DNA of 64,000 nt from Alphaproteobacteria bacterium (GTDB lineage Bacteria > Pseudomonadota > Alphaproteobacteria > Caulobacterales > Hyphomonadaceae): the NCBI GenBank assembly GCA_016125405.1, contig WGLW01000010.1, forward strand, positions 149,185 through 213,184, read 5' to 3'. Made by a program: the position numbers and the translations under genes. The number at the start of each line of letters is the position of its first letter. The stretch's first letter is position 1. The notes below the pieces were generated by a model, which saw only the letters and a program-made list of their open reading frames with translations, was not told where the DNA came from and searched no databases. This document shows, piece after piece, positions 46,647-58,051 of this stretch.

Positions 46647-47975
46647 TCAGGTCCGGGCGTTGAGGTGGCGCGCCTTGCGCAGGGTGGGGAACATCGCCGC
46701 CCAGGCGACGGCGACGATCATCGCTCCAACGCCGCCAATTACCACCGCGCCCACCGCGCCCGCGGCGCCACTGCCAAGCAGCCGCGCCATCGACCCGGCG
46801 CGGAAATCTCCCAGCTCGTTGGACGCCGAGACAAAGACGCTGTTCACCGCATTCACCCGGCCGCGCACGTCATCCGGCGTCCACAGCTGCAGCAACGTCT
46901 CGCGCACCACGACACTCACCATGTCGGCGGCGCCGAGCAGGATCAGCGCGCCGATCGACAGCCACGCGACGGTCGACAGGCCAAAGATCACCGTGAACAC
47001 GCCAAACAGGGCGACGCAGGTGAACATGATCAGCCCGGCATGGTTGCGGATCGGAAACGCCGCCAGCACGCCGGCCATCAGGATCGCGCCGATCGCCGGC
47101 GCCGCCCTCAAGAGGCCGAGCCCGCCGCCGCCCAGGTGCAGGATGTCGTTGGCGTAGACCGGCAACAGCGCCACCGCCCCGCCCATCAGCACGGCAAAGA
47201 GGTCCAGCGAAATCGCGCCCAGCACCACCTTCTGCCGCCAGATATAGCGGAAGCCCTCCAGCATGTTGCTCAGCGTCGGCCGCTCCTTGGGCGGGGAATG
47301 CGGCGGCTTGGGCAGCGTGAAGATCAAAAGCGCCCCGACGATCATGAAGATGAACGCGATCGTGTAGGCCATTTCGGGCCCGTGCCCGTCGAGCAGGCCC
47401 GCCAGCTGGCGGTGGCCCATATCGCGCAGCCAGTTGGCGAAGGGCTTTTCCCCCAGCGACAGCAGCAGGCCGCCAGCGGAAGGGCCCATGATGGTCGCGG
47501 CCTGCCAGGCCGAGGAATTCCAGGTTACGGCGTTGGCGAAGTCCTCCTCCGGCACCAGGCTCACCACCAGGGAAGAGGAGGCGGGTCCGAGAAAGGCCCG
47601 GGCGACGCCGAACACGATCAGGATCGCCAGCATCAGGAAGGCTGAAATCAGTCCGGTCCAGCTCAACAGGGCCATCGCGGCCGCGCAGGCCGCCGCCAGC
47701 AGGGTCGAGAGGGCCATGATCAGCCGCCGGCCAAACCGGTCCGCCGCCGTACCCGTAACCAGCACCAGCAGGAACAGGGGAACGAACTGCACCAGGCCGA
47801 CCAGCCCAGGATAAAGCGGGTCGTGGGTCAGTTCATAAATCTGCCAGAGCACCGCGACCGACAGGATCTGGGCGCCGAAGGTGGTGGCCAGCCGGGCGGA
47901 CCAGTAAACCGCGAAAGACCTGTGGCTGAACGCGGAAAATCGCCCTCGGGTCGGGGCGTCGGCTACGTCGGTCAT
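46647..47975 (-). CDS. MFS transporter (EntS-like exporter family)
   Basis: A 442-residue inner-membrane transporter with twelve predicted spans. The loop between TM2 and TM3 is TGTAADRFGRRLIMALSTLL, the MFS signature GxxxDrxGRR (about 75-90), and the half-way repeat is visible in the second six-span bundle. It is most like the MFS_3/EntS group, which exports siderophores or drugs by proton antiport. The substrate is unknown. ATG at 47975. The gene is divergent from mreB, with about 394 bp between them. Confidence 0.87.
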   Translation of the reverse strand: MTDVADAPTRGRFSAFSHRSFAVYWSARLATTFGAQILSVAVLWQIYELTHDPLYPGLVGLVQFVPLFLLVLVTGTAADRFGRRLIMALSTLLAAACAAAMALLSWTGLISAFLMLAILIVFGVARAFLGPASSSLVVSLVPEEDFANAVTWNSSAWQAATIMGPSAGGLLLSLGEKPFANWLRDMGHRQLAGLLDGHGPEMAYTIAFIFMIVGALLIFTLPKPPHSPPKERPTLSNMLEGFRYIWRQKVVLGAISLDLFAVLMGGAVALLPVYANDILHLGGGGLGLLRAAPAIGAILMAGVLAAFPIRNHAGLIMFTCVALFGVFTVIFGLSTVAWLSIGALILLGAADMVSVVVRETLLQLWTPDDVRGRVNAVNSVFVSASNELGDFRAGSMARLLGSGAAGAVGAVVIGGVGAMIVAVAWAAMFPTLRKARHLNART

Positions 47976-49410
<1,435 letters not shown>

Positions 49411-49462
49411 TCTCCCGGGCAGGGCGCCAGCGCTTATCAGTGCCGGTGCGAGGAGCGACTGT

Positions 49463-50452
49463 ATGGCCTGGTATGGACGCAGACGATCAGGAGAACCGCG
49501 CGTCGGCGCGCGCGCCGTCGTCGTGGGCCTTGGCGTCGCCATGGTCGGCGTGCTGGCGATCCAGACCTCGGACGCCGTGCGTGACGGCATCGACGCGTCG
49601 CGCCGGCCAATGGACGGAGCGACAGCCAGCATCGCCAAGTTCTCGTCCGGCGTAGGCGCCTGGTCCATCGGCTTCGGGCGCAACAGGAAGGACGAGGCGC
49701 GCATAGCGGAACTGGAGGCTCAGGTCCGCGATCTCTCGCGCTGGAAGGATCTTGCCGAAACCATGACGTTGCGCATGGCGCGCTACGAAAAGATGCTTGA
49801 TCTGGTCGGCGAGACCCAGGCGCCGTCCGTCACGGCGCGTGTCGTCGCGGAGGAGCGCGGGCCGTTCGCCGCCACCCGCATCGCCAACGCCGGTTCGGCC
49901 AACGGTGTCCGCGAGGGCTTCGCTGCGGTCAACGAATACGGCCTTGTCGGCCGCGTCGTCCGCGTCGGGGAATACACATCCCGCATCCTGCTGGTTACGG
50001 ATTTCAACAGCCGCATTCCGGTCATGGGGTCGCGGTCCGGCGACCGGGCGCTACTGGTCGGCGACAGCGCCAACGGCGCCCGGCTGCTCGAACCGGAAAC
50101 GCCGGCGAAGATCATTCCCGGCGAGATGTGGGTCACCTCGGGCGACGACGGCCAGATGCCGCTTGGCGTGAATGTCGGCCGCGCCCGGCTGGAAAAGGGC
50201 GAATGGCGCATCGACCTGACCATGAACGACGCCCCCGTGGACTTCGTCCGCCTGACGCCGCCGCCGGACTTCGCCAAGCCTGAAGCCGCTCCATCGCTCG
50301 AGCCCGGTCAGGGGCCATCGCCCAACGCCTCGGAAGCCTTGGTGTCGGCCACGGCGCCGCAGCCCGCGCCAGCGACCCGCAAACCGTCCGCGACGCCCGC
50401 GTCTGCCCACCCGGCGCCCGCCGCCCCGCCAAAACCGGGGGTCGGTGAATGA
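49463..50452 (+). CDS. mreC: Rod-shape protein MreC
   Basis: A 329-residue periplasmic scaffold anchored by one span near 18-36 (ARAVVVGLGVAMVGVLAIQ). A coiled coil at about 75-112 is followed by the double beta-barrel domain (about 120-275; GVREGFAAVNEYGLVGRVVRVGEYTSRILLVTD and GEMWVTSGDDGQMPLGV). A Pro/Ala-rich tail of about 50 residues closes the protein. MreC joins MreB and MreD with the wall synthases PBP2 and RodA. GAGGAG precedes the ATG. Its stop overlaps mreD. Confidence 0.94.
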   Translation: MAWYGRRRSGEPRVGARAVVVGLGVAMVGVLAIQTSDAVRDGIDASRRPMDGATASIAKFSSGVGAWSIGFGRNRKDEARIAELEAQVRDLSRWKDLAETMTLRMARYEKMLDLVGETQAPSVTARVVAEERGPFAATRIANAGSANGVREGFAAVNEYGLVGRVVRVGEYTSRILLVTDFNSRIPVMGSRSGDRALLVGDSANGARLLEPETPAKIIPGEMWVTSGDDGQMPLGVNVGRARLEKGEWRIDLTMNDAPVDFVRLTPPPDFAKPEAAPSLEPGQGPSPNASEALVSATAPQPAPATRKPSATPASAHPAPAAPPKPGVGE

Positions 50453-50937
50453 CGTTCCCGTGGCGCCTCTGGCAGCTCGTGCTGACCGCGTTCGCCGCGT
50501 TCACCACGGCTGCGGGCATGCAGCCGGGGTGGGGCGGGGCGTGGTGGCCAATCGCCGGCCTCTGGTTGGCCGCGTCATGGGCTTCGGTCGGCCTGTCGGT
50601 CTGGGCCGCGGGATGCCTCCTGCTGCTTGGACTGCTGATGGATTTCATGTCGGAGGCGCCCATCGGCGCCTGGCCGCTGGCCCTCCTGTGCGCCTACGGC
50701 GTCGGACTGGTCGCCTGGGACCGCTCGCCGCCCGTGCCGGTGATTGGCGCTGAACTCGTGTCGGTCGGCGGCGGCATCATCGCCTGCTGGCTGGCGCTCG
50801 CGGCCGCTGGCGGAATTTCCGGCGAACCGGCGTTCGCCCGCACCGGCGTCGTCTACGACTTTCTGATCACCGCGTTGCTCTATCCCGTCGCCCGCTTTGT
50901 CCTGATCCCCGCAAGCGTGAGGGGAGCAAGGCGATGA
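50449..50937 (+). CDS. mreD: Rod-shape protein MreD
   Basis: A 162-residue inner-membrane protein with five or so hydrophobic segments and almost no loops (e.g. residues 8-27, 32-62, 65-85, 98-122, 130-152). The sequence is poorly conserved, as is usual for MreD, so the call rests on size, topology and position between mreC and the PBP2 gene. It overlaps both neighbours by 4 bp (ATGA), a sign of tight co-translation in the elongasome operon. Confidence 0.88.
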   Translation: MTFPWRLWQLVLTAFAAFTTAAGMQPGWGGAWWPIAGLWLAASWASVGLSVWAAGCLLLLGLLMDFMSEAPIGAWPLALLCAYGVGLVAWDRSPPVPVIGAELVSVGGGIIACWLALAAAGGISGEPAFARTGVVYDFLITALLYPVARFVLIPASVRGARR

Positions 50938-52955
50938 GCCGCGACTGGAACCGTTCCTTCCCCTCGCGCCGCAATATCTTCCTCATCGGCGGCGGCGTGC
51001 TTTGGGTCGGCCTGACGGCGCGGCTGGCGCAATTGCAACTATTCGAATCCGAGGAATACGAGACCAAGGCGACCGAAAACCGCATTCGCCTCGATCCGGC
51101 TCCTCCGCACCGGGGCACGGTCTATGACCGGGGCGGGAAGATTCTCGCGGGCTCGAAGCGGAACTTCTTCGTTACGTTGCGGCCCGAGGCGATGGAGCCC
51201 GGCGACACTGTTCCCGCCCTTCTCGACCGGATCGGCGAGGTCATCGAACTTTCGGATTCGCGCAAGCGCCAGATCCTGCAGGATGTGAAGTCGCAGGCCA
51301 GATTCGTCGACACGCTGGTGGCTGACGACCTCACCTGGGAAGAATTCGCCCGCATCAACGTGATGGCGCCCGAACTGTCCGGCGTCAGCGCCGATGTCGG
51401 CGAGCTTCGCTCCTATCCCTATCTCGGCGCCTTCTTCCACACGATCGGCTACGTGCAGAAAGCGAGCGACAAGGACATCCTGCGCATGCTGGAGGCGGAA
51501 CTGACGTCGCTGCACGTGTCAGTCGATTCCGACGCCGGCAAGGCGCGCGCGGCGACACTGCGGCGGCTCTACCACAGCCCGCAGATGCGGGTTGGCAAGC
51601 AGGGTGTCGAATATTCGGCCGAGACAGCGCTGCGCGGTACGCCGGGCAAGACACGGGTTCTGGTCAACGCCGCGGGTCGCGTCATGGACCGTCTGCCGAG
51701 CGAGGACATTGCCGGCGCACCCGGCACAGACATCGTGCTCAGCCTCAACGCCGAACTGCAGAACTATGCGATTCAGCGCTTTGGTAAGGAGAATGCAGGC
51801 TCTGCCGTCGTGATCGACGTGGAGACCGGCCACGTGCTGGCGATGATGTCGACGCCGGCGCCCGATCCGAACGAGTTCGTCTCCGGCATTTCGCAGAAGC
51901 TCTACGACTCGCTGCTCAACGACGAGAAGAACCCGCTCTACCACAAGGCGTATGAAGGCGTTTATCCGCCAGGGTCGACCTTTAAGACGGTGGTGGCAGC
52001 GGCCGCGCTGGAATCCGGCGCGATGAAGCCGGAGGACATCGTCCACTGCAGCGGCAAGGCCTGGTACTATAACCGGTTCTATCACTGCTGGCGTCCGCAG
52101 GGGCATGGCGCGGTGAACATGCGTTCGGCGATCCAGCACTCATGCGACTGCTACTTCTACGAAGCAGCGCGCCGCACCGGCATCGAGGCGATCGCGGCGA
52201 TGGCCAAGCGTTTTGGCCTTGGGCATCGCTACGAACTGGGCCTGACTGGCGGCAAGGTCGGCGTCATTCCGAACGACGCCTGGAAACGGGCCGCCGTGAA
52301 AGAGAAATGGTATGATGGCGACACCATCAGCGCCGGCATCGGACAGGGCTATGTGACGTCGACGCCGCTGCAGCTAGCGGTCCAGTGTGCGCGCATTGCC
52401 GGCGGCCCCGGCGTGCCCAACCCGAAGCTGCTGGTGGCCGGCATGGATGTGCCCGACAGCGAGATCACGCCCATGGGCGACATCAGCGAACAGACGCTTG
52501 AAGTCATTCGTGGCGGTATGTTTGCCGTGTGTTCGGAGCCTGGCGGCACGGCCTATCCCTATATCCAGATGGGCCAGCTTGATCCCAAGGGCGAGCTACC
52601 CGCGCCCTATACAAACGCCAAGATGGCCGGGAAATCTGGCTCGGCGCAGGTCAGGGGCACGATCGAACGCGATGCTAGGGGCAAGCAGATTTCCAGGGAA
52701 GAAGATCTCCCCTGGAAGCTCCGCGACCATGCCTGGTTCATCGCCTACGCGCCTGCCGACAATCCGCGCTACGCTGTCTCTATTCTCGTGGAGCACGGTA
52801 GCCACGGCTCCGGCGCGGCGGCCCCGTTCGCTTACGATATCCTGCGCGAGTGCCTCAAGAACGACATTGGCTCCAAGCCGGTCTATTCGCCCAAGAAGGG
52901 TGTCGCCAGCGCTGAGCCGCAGCCGACTCCGAGGAAGCCCGGAGAACCGGCATGA
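50934..52955 (+). CDS. mrdA: Penicillin-binding protein 2 (elongation transpeptidase)
   Basis: A 673-residue class B PBP: one N-terminal span (about 12-35, RNIFLIGGGVLWVGLTARLAQ), the pedestal domain (about 55-245) and the transpeptidase domain. The active-site Ser348 is in PPGSTFKTVV (SxxK with Lys351), SCDCYF supplies the SxN-like motif, and AGKSGSAQV is the KTG-type motif. It cross-links peptidoglycan for rod elongation together with RodA. It overlaps mreD and rodA by 4 bp each. A Pro-rich C-terminal tail is an ordinary variation. Confidence 0.96.
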   Translation: MSRDWNRSFPSRRNIFLIGGGVLWVGLTARLAQLQLFESEEYETKATENRIRLDPAPPHRGTVYDRGGKILAGSKRNFFVTLRPEAMEPGDTVPALLDRIGEVIELSDSRKRQILQDVKSQARFVDTLVADDLTWEEFARINVMAPELSGVSADVGELRSYPYLGAFFHTIGYVQKASDKDILRMLEAELTSLHVSVDSDAGKARAATLRRLYHSPQMRVGKQGVEYSAETALRGTPGKTRVLVNAAGRVMDRLPSEDIAGAPGTDIVLSLNAELQNYAIQRFGKENAGSAVVIDVETGHVLAMMSTPAPDPNEFVSGISQKLYDSLLNDEKNPLYHKAYEGVYPPGSTFKTVVAAAALESGAMKPEDIVHCSGKAWYYNRFYHCWRPQGHGAVNMRSAIQHSCDCYFYEAARRTGIEAIAAMAKRFGLGHRYELGLTGGKVGVIPNDAWKRAAVKEKWYDGDTISAGIGQGYVTSTPLQLAVQCARIAGGPGVPNPKLLVAGMDVPDSEITPMGDISEQTLEVIRGGMFAVCSEPGGTAYPYIQMGQLDPKGELPAPYTNAKMAGKSGSAQVRGTIERDARGKQISREEDLPWKLRDHAWFIAYAPADNPRYAVSILVEHGSHGSGAAAPFAYDILRECLKNDIGSKPVYSPKKGVASAEPQPTPRKPGEPA

Positions 52956-54106
52956 TCCGGCGCGACACCATCGTCGGCAAGCTGACGCAGATGCCGTGGT
53001 TCCTGCTGCTGATCATCGTGGTGATCGCGGTGTTCGGCATCCTTATCCTGCTGTCGGCCGCCTCAAGCGCCCACAGCCCGATCACGGGCCAGCCCGACAT
53101 CCATCCCGAGCTTGCAATCAACCACGCCTCGCGGTTCGCATTCCTTCTTCTGGTTGCGATCGGCGTCGCGCTCGTGCCGCTGAGATTGTGGGCAGGTATC
53201 GCCTATCCGCTCTATTTCGTGGGCGTCGCCATGCTGGTGGCGGTGGATTTCTCGGGCGTCATCGTCAACGGCGCCGAACGGTGGCTGCAGCTCGGGCCTA
53301 TCCGGATACAGCCATCCGAGATCATGAAGTTGGCCGTGCCGCTGGCCATGGCGCGCTATTACCACCAGATGTTCGAGACGAACCGAAGCGGTTTCTGGAT
53401 TCACATACCGGCGCTGGCGTTCGTCGCCATCCCGGTGGCGCTGGTCTTGCGCCAGCCTGACCTCGGCACGGCGCTGATGATTCTCGGCACCGGATGCGCG
53501 GTGATGTTCTTCGCAGGCCTCTCGATGCGCCTGATCATCTCCGTGATCGCGCTCATCGCCGTCGCCGCGCCGCTCGCCTTCTTCTTCGCGTTGCACGACT
53601 ACCAGCGCCAGCGCGTCGAGACATTGTTCGATCCGGACGCCGACCCGCTGGGCGCAGGCTACCAGTTGCAGCAGGGTCTCATCGCAATCGGTTCGGGCGG
53701 CCCGGCCGGCAAGGGCTACATGCAGGGCGCGCAGAAAGAGCTCAACTACATTCCCGAACAGCGCACGGACTTCATTTTCACCATTGTCGCGGAGGAGTTC
53801 GGCTTCGCCGGATCCGTGGCGGTGCTGCTGCTCTGGGCGATCGCCCTGCTGCAGGGGATGAACATCGCCTCGAAATCAAAGAGCGCCTTCGGCCAGCTGG
53901 CGGCGTCCGGATTCGTCTCGACGCTCGTCCTCTATGTCGTGATCAATCTCGGCATGGTCATCGGCCTTCTGCCCGTGGTGGGGATTCCCTTGCCGCTTAT
54001 CTCCTATGGCGGCACGGTGATGATGACGGTGATGATCGGCTTCGGCCTTCTGATGGCCGTCCACCTCAACCGCGACAACGGAATGTCGCTGCGCGGTATC
54101 TTCTAA
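52952..54106 (+). CDS. mrdB: Peptidoglycan glycosyltransferase RodA
   Basis: A 384-residue SEDS polymerase with about ten spans. Typical segments are FSGVIVNGAERWLQLGPIRIQPSEIMKL (about 90-120), the RQPDLGTALMILGTG stretch (about 167-180), QQGLIAIGSGGPAGKGYMQGAQKELNYIPEQRTDFIFTIVAEEFGF (parts at about 230-280) and the closing GIPLPLISYGGT motif. It polymerises lipid II into glycan strands with PBP2 as partner. It overlaps the PBP2 gene by 4 bp and ends the elongasome operon. Confidence 0.96.
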   Translation: MIRRDTIVGKLTQMPWFLLLIIVVIAVFGILILLSAASSAHSPITGQPDIHPELAINHASRFAFLLLVAIGVALVPLRLWAGIAYPLYFVGVAMLVAVDFSGVIVNGAERWLQLGPIRIQPSEIMKLAVPLAMARYYHQMFETNRSGFWIHIPALAFVAIPVALVLRQPDLGTALMILGTGCAVMFFAGLSMRLIISVIALIAVAAPLAFFFALHDYQRQRVETLFDPDADPLGAGYQLQQGLIAIGSGGPAGKGYMQGAQKELNYIPEQRTDFIFTIVAEEFGFAGSVAVLLLWAIALLQGMNIASKSKSAFGQLAASGFVSTLVLYVVINLGMVIGLLPVVGIPLPLISYGGTVMMTVMIGFGLLMAVHLNRDNGMSLRGIF

Positions 54107-54259
54107 GCGCTGGTCCCGCGTTATGCTGCGGGGCACAAAATTCGACACTCCACAGAATCCAAGCCATGAAATTGCTTGCTATGTCTTGAGTTTGAGCGAG
54201 TTCTGCTCATACGAAAGCGGGTTGGCCTGCGCGCCATCCCTGTGCGGACGAGGATCGAA

Positions 54260-55669
54260 ATGACTATCGCGGGCCGCGTCGACCGGAAGACAGAAACCTG
54301 GTCGTCCCGTTTCGGCTTCATCATGGCCGCCGTCGGGTCTTCGGTCGGCCTCGGCAACATCTGGCGCTTCACCTACACCACGGGCGAGAACGGGGGAGGG
54401 GCGTTCATCCTCGCCTATCTCGTCTGCATGGTTCTCGCGGCCTTTCCTCTGCTCTGTGCGGAGTACGCTATTGGCCGACGCTCAGGTCATTCCGCGGTGG
54501 AGAGCGTCCAGGCGCTTGCGCGTGCGTCCGGCAAGTCGGAACTGTGGGGCGTCGTCGCCTGGGTCGGTTCGCTCACCGCCTTTTTCATCCTGACATTCTA
54601 CTGCGTGGTCTCTTCCTGGCTGATGGCCTATGCGCCGCTGGCCTTCTCGGGCGTTTTCTCCGCCGATGCGGGCCCGGGCGCGCTTGAAGCTTCCGAAGCG
54701 CGGTTCGATACGGTGACCTCCAATATTCCGCTGATGCTGCTGTGCCTCGCCGTTTTCATCGCGGCGGCGGCGTTCGTCGTCGGAAGGGGCGTCCGGCGGG
54801 GCATCGAGCGCGCGTCCATGATCCTGATGCCGGTCTTCATCCTCATCCTGCTCGTGCTGCTGGGCTTTGCCGCGGCCGATGGCGCGCTCGGCAAGGCGGC
54901 GGCCTTCCTTACGAGCGTCCGGCCGCAGGATTTCTCGTTCGGCATGGTGCTCGGCGCTCTCTCCCAGTCCTTCTTCGCCACCGGCGTTGGCGCGGCCGTC
55001 ATGATCACCTACGGCGCCTACATGAAGCCCGGCACGGACATTCCGGGCTCGGCCGCAATCGTCGCCGGCGCCGACACGGCCGTCGCGCTCATCGCGGCGC
55101 TGACCGTGTTCTCGCTGGTGTTCGCCGTCGGATCGGCGCCGGATGCGGGCTACAGCCTGTTCTTCGTCAACCTGCCGATCGGCCTTGGCGCGATGCCCGG
55201 CGGAGCGATCATCGGCGGCGCCTTCTTCCTGCTGGCCCTCTTCGCCGCTCTCGCCTCATCAATCTCGCTGATGGAGGTCGCAGTCTCCTGGCTCGACGAG
55301 CGCACCGGCGTGACGCGCTGGGGCGCAGCCCTTGGCGTTGGATTTACCGTCTTCGTCACAGGCGCCGGCTACATATTCTCCCGGCAGTACATCACCTTCG
55401 TCGATTTCGTCGCCTCTTCGCTGATGATGCCGCTGGGCGGGTTTCTCGTGGCGCTGTTCTGCGGCTGGGTGATCGAGAGGAAGATGATGCAGGCCGAATT
55501 GGGTCCGCGCTTCTTCCGGGTCTGGGGCGTGCTGGTGCGCTGGGTGATCCCGATCTTCGTAGGCCTTGTGCTGGTCCTCGGCGCGCTGGACCGCTTGCAG
55601 AACCGCGGCTGGGTGCAGTTGCCTGCGGCGCTGACGGGACTGCTGGGACCGAACGTCCCGGCGACCTGA
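54260..55669 (+). CDS. Sodium:neurotransmitter-symporter family transporter
   Basis: A 469-residue transporter of the NSS (SNF, LeuT-fold) family with about eleven spans. The TM1 signature AAVGSSVGLGNIWRFTYTTGENGGGAF is at 23-49 and holds the sodium and substrate contacts; TM6 carries the FSQSFFATG-like LSQSFFATGVGAAVMITYGAY unwound part (about 240-260). These carriers import amino acids or amines with Na+. The start was placed at the ATG after GAGGA; the frame is open 28 codons further but lacks a site. Convergent with pip, 9 bp apart. The amino acid is unknown. Confidence 0.9.
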   Translation: MTIAGRVDRKTETWSSRFGFIMAAVGSSVGLGNIWRFTYTTGENGGGAFILAYLVCMVLAAFPLLCAEYAIGRRSGHSAVESVQALARASGKSELWGVVAWVGSLTAFFILTFYCVVSSWLMAYAPLAFSGVFSADAGPGALEASEARFDTVTSNIPLMLLCLAVFIAAAAFVVGRGVRRGIERASMILMPVFILILLVLLGFAAADGALGKAAAFLTSVRPQDFSFGMVLGALSQSFFATGVGAAVMITYGAYMKPGTDIPGSAAIVAGADTAVALIAALTVFSLVFAVGSAPDAGYSLFFVNLPIGLGAMPGGAIIGGAFFLLALFAALASSISLMEVAVSWLDERTGVTRWGAALGVGFTVFVTGAGYIFSRQYITFVDFVASSLMMPLGGFLVALFCGWVIERKMMQAELGPRFFRVWGVLVRWVIPIFVGLVLVLGALDRLQNRGWVQLPAALTGLLGPNVPAT

Positions 55670-55678
55670 AAGACGCCC

Positions 55679-56650
55679 TCAGCCGAACTTGTCGGCCAGC
55701 GCATCGCTGGCTTTCACCAGCTCGCTGACTATGCCGGGCTCCAGCGACGAGTGTCCGGCGTCCGGAACGATGCGGAGCTGGGCTTTTGGCCACGCCTTGC
55801 TCAGCTTCCACGCCGAGGCGAGCGGCGTCACCACATCGTAGCGGCCGTGGACGATCACGCCGGGCAGGTCGCCGAACTTCGCCGCCTGGGTCAGCAGCCA
55901 TCCGTCGTGGTCGAAGAAGCCCTTGTTGTGGAAGTAGTGGCATTCGATGCGCGCGAACGCGTCGAGGAAATCCGCTTCCTCGAAGCGTGGTGGGCGCTGT
56001 TTCGGCCCCTGGATCGACAGCGTTTCGCCTTCCCAGCGCGCCCAGGCCGCGGCGGCTTCGGCGCGCACCGCCGCGTTCTTGCCGGTCAGCCGCTTGTAGA
56101 AGGCTTTCAGGAGGTCGCCGCGTTCAGCCTCGGGGATGGGCTCCATGTAGCGGTCGAACGCGTCGGGAAAGAGGTTGCTGGCTCCGTGCTGGTAGAACCA
56201 GCGGATCTCTTCCTCCATCAGAAGGAAGACGCCGCGCAGGATGAGCGCCATCACCTGTTTGCGGTGCATCGCGGCGTAGGCGAGGGCGAGCGTCGAGCCC
56301 CACGAGCCGCCGAAGACCAGCCACTTCTTGACGTCAAGGTGAACCCTCAGCTTCTCGATATCGGCGACAAGGTCCCAGGTCGTATTCTCGCGAAGCTCGG
56401 AATGTGGCGTCGATCGGCCGCACCCGCGCTGGTCGAACAAGATGATCCGGTAGCGGCGCGGATCGAAGAACCGGCGCATCTCCGGGCTGGAGCCGCCGCC
56501 GGGGCCGCCGTGCAGCGCGACAACGGGGATGCCGTCGGGATGGCCGCATTCTTCCCAGTAAAGCTCATGCAGATCGCTGACCGCGAGCCGGCCGGCCCGC
56601 CGCGGTTCCAGTCTTGGATACAGGGTGCGCCGCGCTCGGTCTTCGTTCAT
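55679..56650 (-). CDS. pip: Prolyl aminopeptidase
   Basis: A 323-residue alpha/beta-hydrolase (EC 3.4.11.5) that removes N-terminal proline. ALHGGPGGGSSPEM forms the oxyanion hole, FDQRGCGRSTPH is the family signature, the nucleophile Ser is in GGSWGSTLALAYA (about residue 108), the acid is in GRYDVVTP and the His in DAGHSSLEP. Length and motifs agree with Pip of proteobacteria. The frame runs 12 codons further upstream. It converges with the NSS transporter gene. Confidence 0.93.
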   Translation of the reverse strand: MNEDRARRTLYPRLEPRRAGRLAVSDLHELYWEECGHPDGIPVVALHGGPGGGSSPEMRRFFDPRRYRIILFDQRGCGRSTPHSELRENTTWDLVADIEKLRVHLDVKKWLVFGGSWGSTLALAYAAMHRKQVMALILRGVFLLMEEEIRWFYQHGASNLFPDAFDRYMEPIPEAERGDLLKAFYKRLTGKNAAVRAEAAAAWARWEGETLSIQGPKQRPPRFEEADFLDAFARIECHYFHNKGFFDHDGWLLTQAAKFGDLPGVIVHGRYDVVTPLASAWKLSKAWPKAQLRIVPDAGHSSLEPGIVSELVKASDALADKFG

Positions 56651-56764
56651 GGATGCTTCATCTAACCGCCAGCATAAATACGTCAAAGCAAAACTGTCGT
56701 GCTCGCTTTTTCAGCGCGACGCACCTATAAACGATACGGATTGGTAGACTTCAGGGTTGGTTCG

Positions 56765-57370
56765 GTGCTGAACCCACGGGCAGTTGCTCTCATCTTCGCA
56801 ATACTGGCTCCGCTGGGCGGGTGCGCAACCGTCTCTGTTTACCAACCCTCGTCCGCTTCCGCCGAGATTTCGCTCACCGAGCCCCAGTCCGATCTTTACA
56901 AAGCCTCTGACGCGTATTGCGAACAGGCCCGCAAGAAGGGCTGGGCCAGCGGCGAGGCGAGCCTGGGCGGACTTTCAGCCATCTTCACCGGCGCGTCGAA
57001 TGACCAGGACGCCTACTGGCGGAAAATCGGCGCTGACAAGGTAAACGCGACGTTGGTGCTGAACCGCGTGCGTGCCGACGCCGGGGACGCCGCCAAGGGC
57101 CTGACCCAGCTTAACCAGCTTGCGCAAAAGCTGATGGTGTCGACCAAGCCGACCCGGACGGATGTGTCCGAATTCGAGAAGGTGCTGATCCACGCCCGCC
57201 AGGCGCGCGATTCCTTCTCCGAGGCGATCGCCCAAGCCAACAAGCGCGCCAGCCGCGAAGCTGAGCCGGCGACCGAGCTCAGCGGGCTCGACAAGGCGCT
57301 CGCCAGCGCCCGGCTGACGGCCGACGATCTCGCGGCCGCGCGTACGTCGGACAAGATCGCCAGTCTCTGA
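56765..57370 (+). CDS. Putative lipoprotein of unknown function
   Basis: A 201-residue protein with a lipoprotein signal, lipobox LGGC near residue 20 (ALIFAILAPLGGCATV). The mature part is helical, with a Gly-rich segment near 75-90 and a heptad-like stretch later; no known domain is recognised. The GTG start is preceded by AGGGT, whereas the longer open frame (from 56699) lacks a signal at its start. TATAAA lies at about 56728, a possible -10 in this divergent promoter region. Convergent with the DUF423 gene. Confidence 0.65.
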   Translation: MLNPRAVALIFAILAPLGGCATVSVYQPSSASAEISLTEPQSDLYKASDAYCEQARKKGWASGEASLGGLSAIFTGASNDQDAYWRKIGADKVNATLVLNRVRADAGDAAKGLTQLNQLAQKLMVSTKPTRTDVSEFEKVLIHARQARDSFSEAIAQANKRASREAEPATELSGLDKALASARLTADDLAAARTSDKIASL

Positions 57371-57387
57371 AAAACGCTGAAACGCTG

Positions 57388-57831
57388 TCAGGCGTCCGCG
57401 CGCGCGCCTGACGCTCCGCGCCAGACGGCGAAGGCAAACAGTATCCATCCAGCCATGAAGCAGAGGCCGCCAAACGGGACGGTCATCAGAAAGCCGGCGT
57501 AGCGGGACGTCACAGCTTCGGCCTCGGCGGCTGGAACATAACCCGCCATCAAGAGCTGCCGCGTCATCAGGCTGACGGCGAACAGCAGGACCCCCGCGAG
57601 GAAAGCCCAGCCCGCCGCAAGGCGCAGCCGTCCGCGAACCGGCGCCATCGCTGCGAGACCCGCCGCGAGAACGTGGGCGAAACCGAACACGGTGGCCGAT
57701 TGCCAGGCGCGTTCGTCGAACACCCACACCGACCCGTCCGGCGCCGCGCCAGCCGGCGCATGACCGCCCATGGCGCCCAGCACGGTGAGGAGAAAACCTG
57801 AGACGGCGACGGCGATCATCAGGGTGCGCAT
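57388..57831 (-). CDS. DUF423-family membrane protein
   Basis: A 147-residue inner-membrane protein with four spans (about 5-20, 45-62, 70-90 and 112-135). The opening MRTLMIAVAVSGFLLTVLGAMGGHAP and the closing VPFGGLCFMAGWILFAFAVWRG match the DUF423 (YgdD-like) pattern GAfGAH and GGxxFmxGW. The function is unknown. It is convergent with the lipoprotein gene, 17 bp apart. Confidence 0.78.
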   Translation of the reverse strand: MRTLMIAVAVSGFLLTVLGAMGGHAPAGAAPDGSVWVFDERAWQSATVFGFAHVLAAGLAAMAPVRGRLRLAAGWAFLAGVLLFAVSLMTRQLLMAGYVPAAEAEAVTSRYAGFLMTVPFGGLCFMAGWILFAFAVWRGASGARADA

Positions 57832-58051
57832 GCTGGCCTCGCCGAAAGGTTGGCGGTGAATTTCCGGGCGCCCGCCAAGTTGATGGTAAAGGAACTGCCC
57901 CGCGTCTGCGAAGTTATTGCCGTTGCCGGAGGCAATCGTTCAAGTTGAAAACCAGTCAAACCGCGTCAATTCCTGCAACTGACACGTGAATTCCATCGCC
58001 TGACGGCGCTGCTTGATATTTGCTATACGTTTCTTTCGTACAAAGTTCACT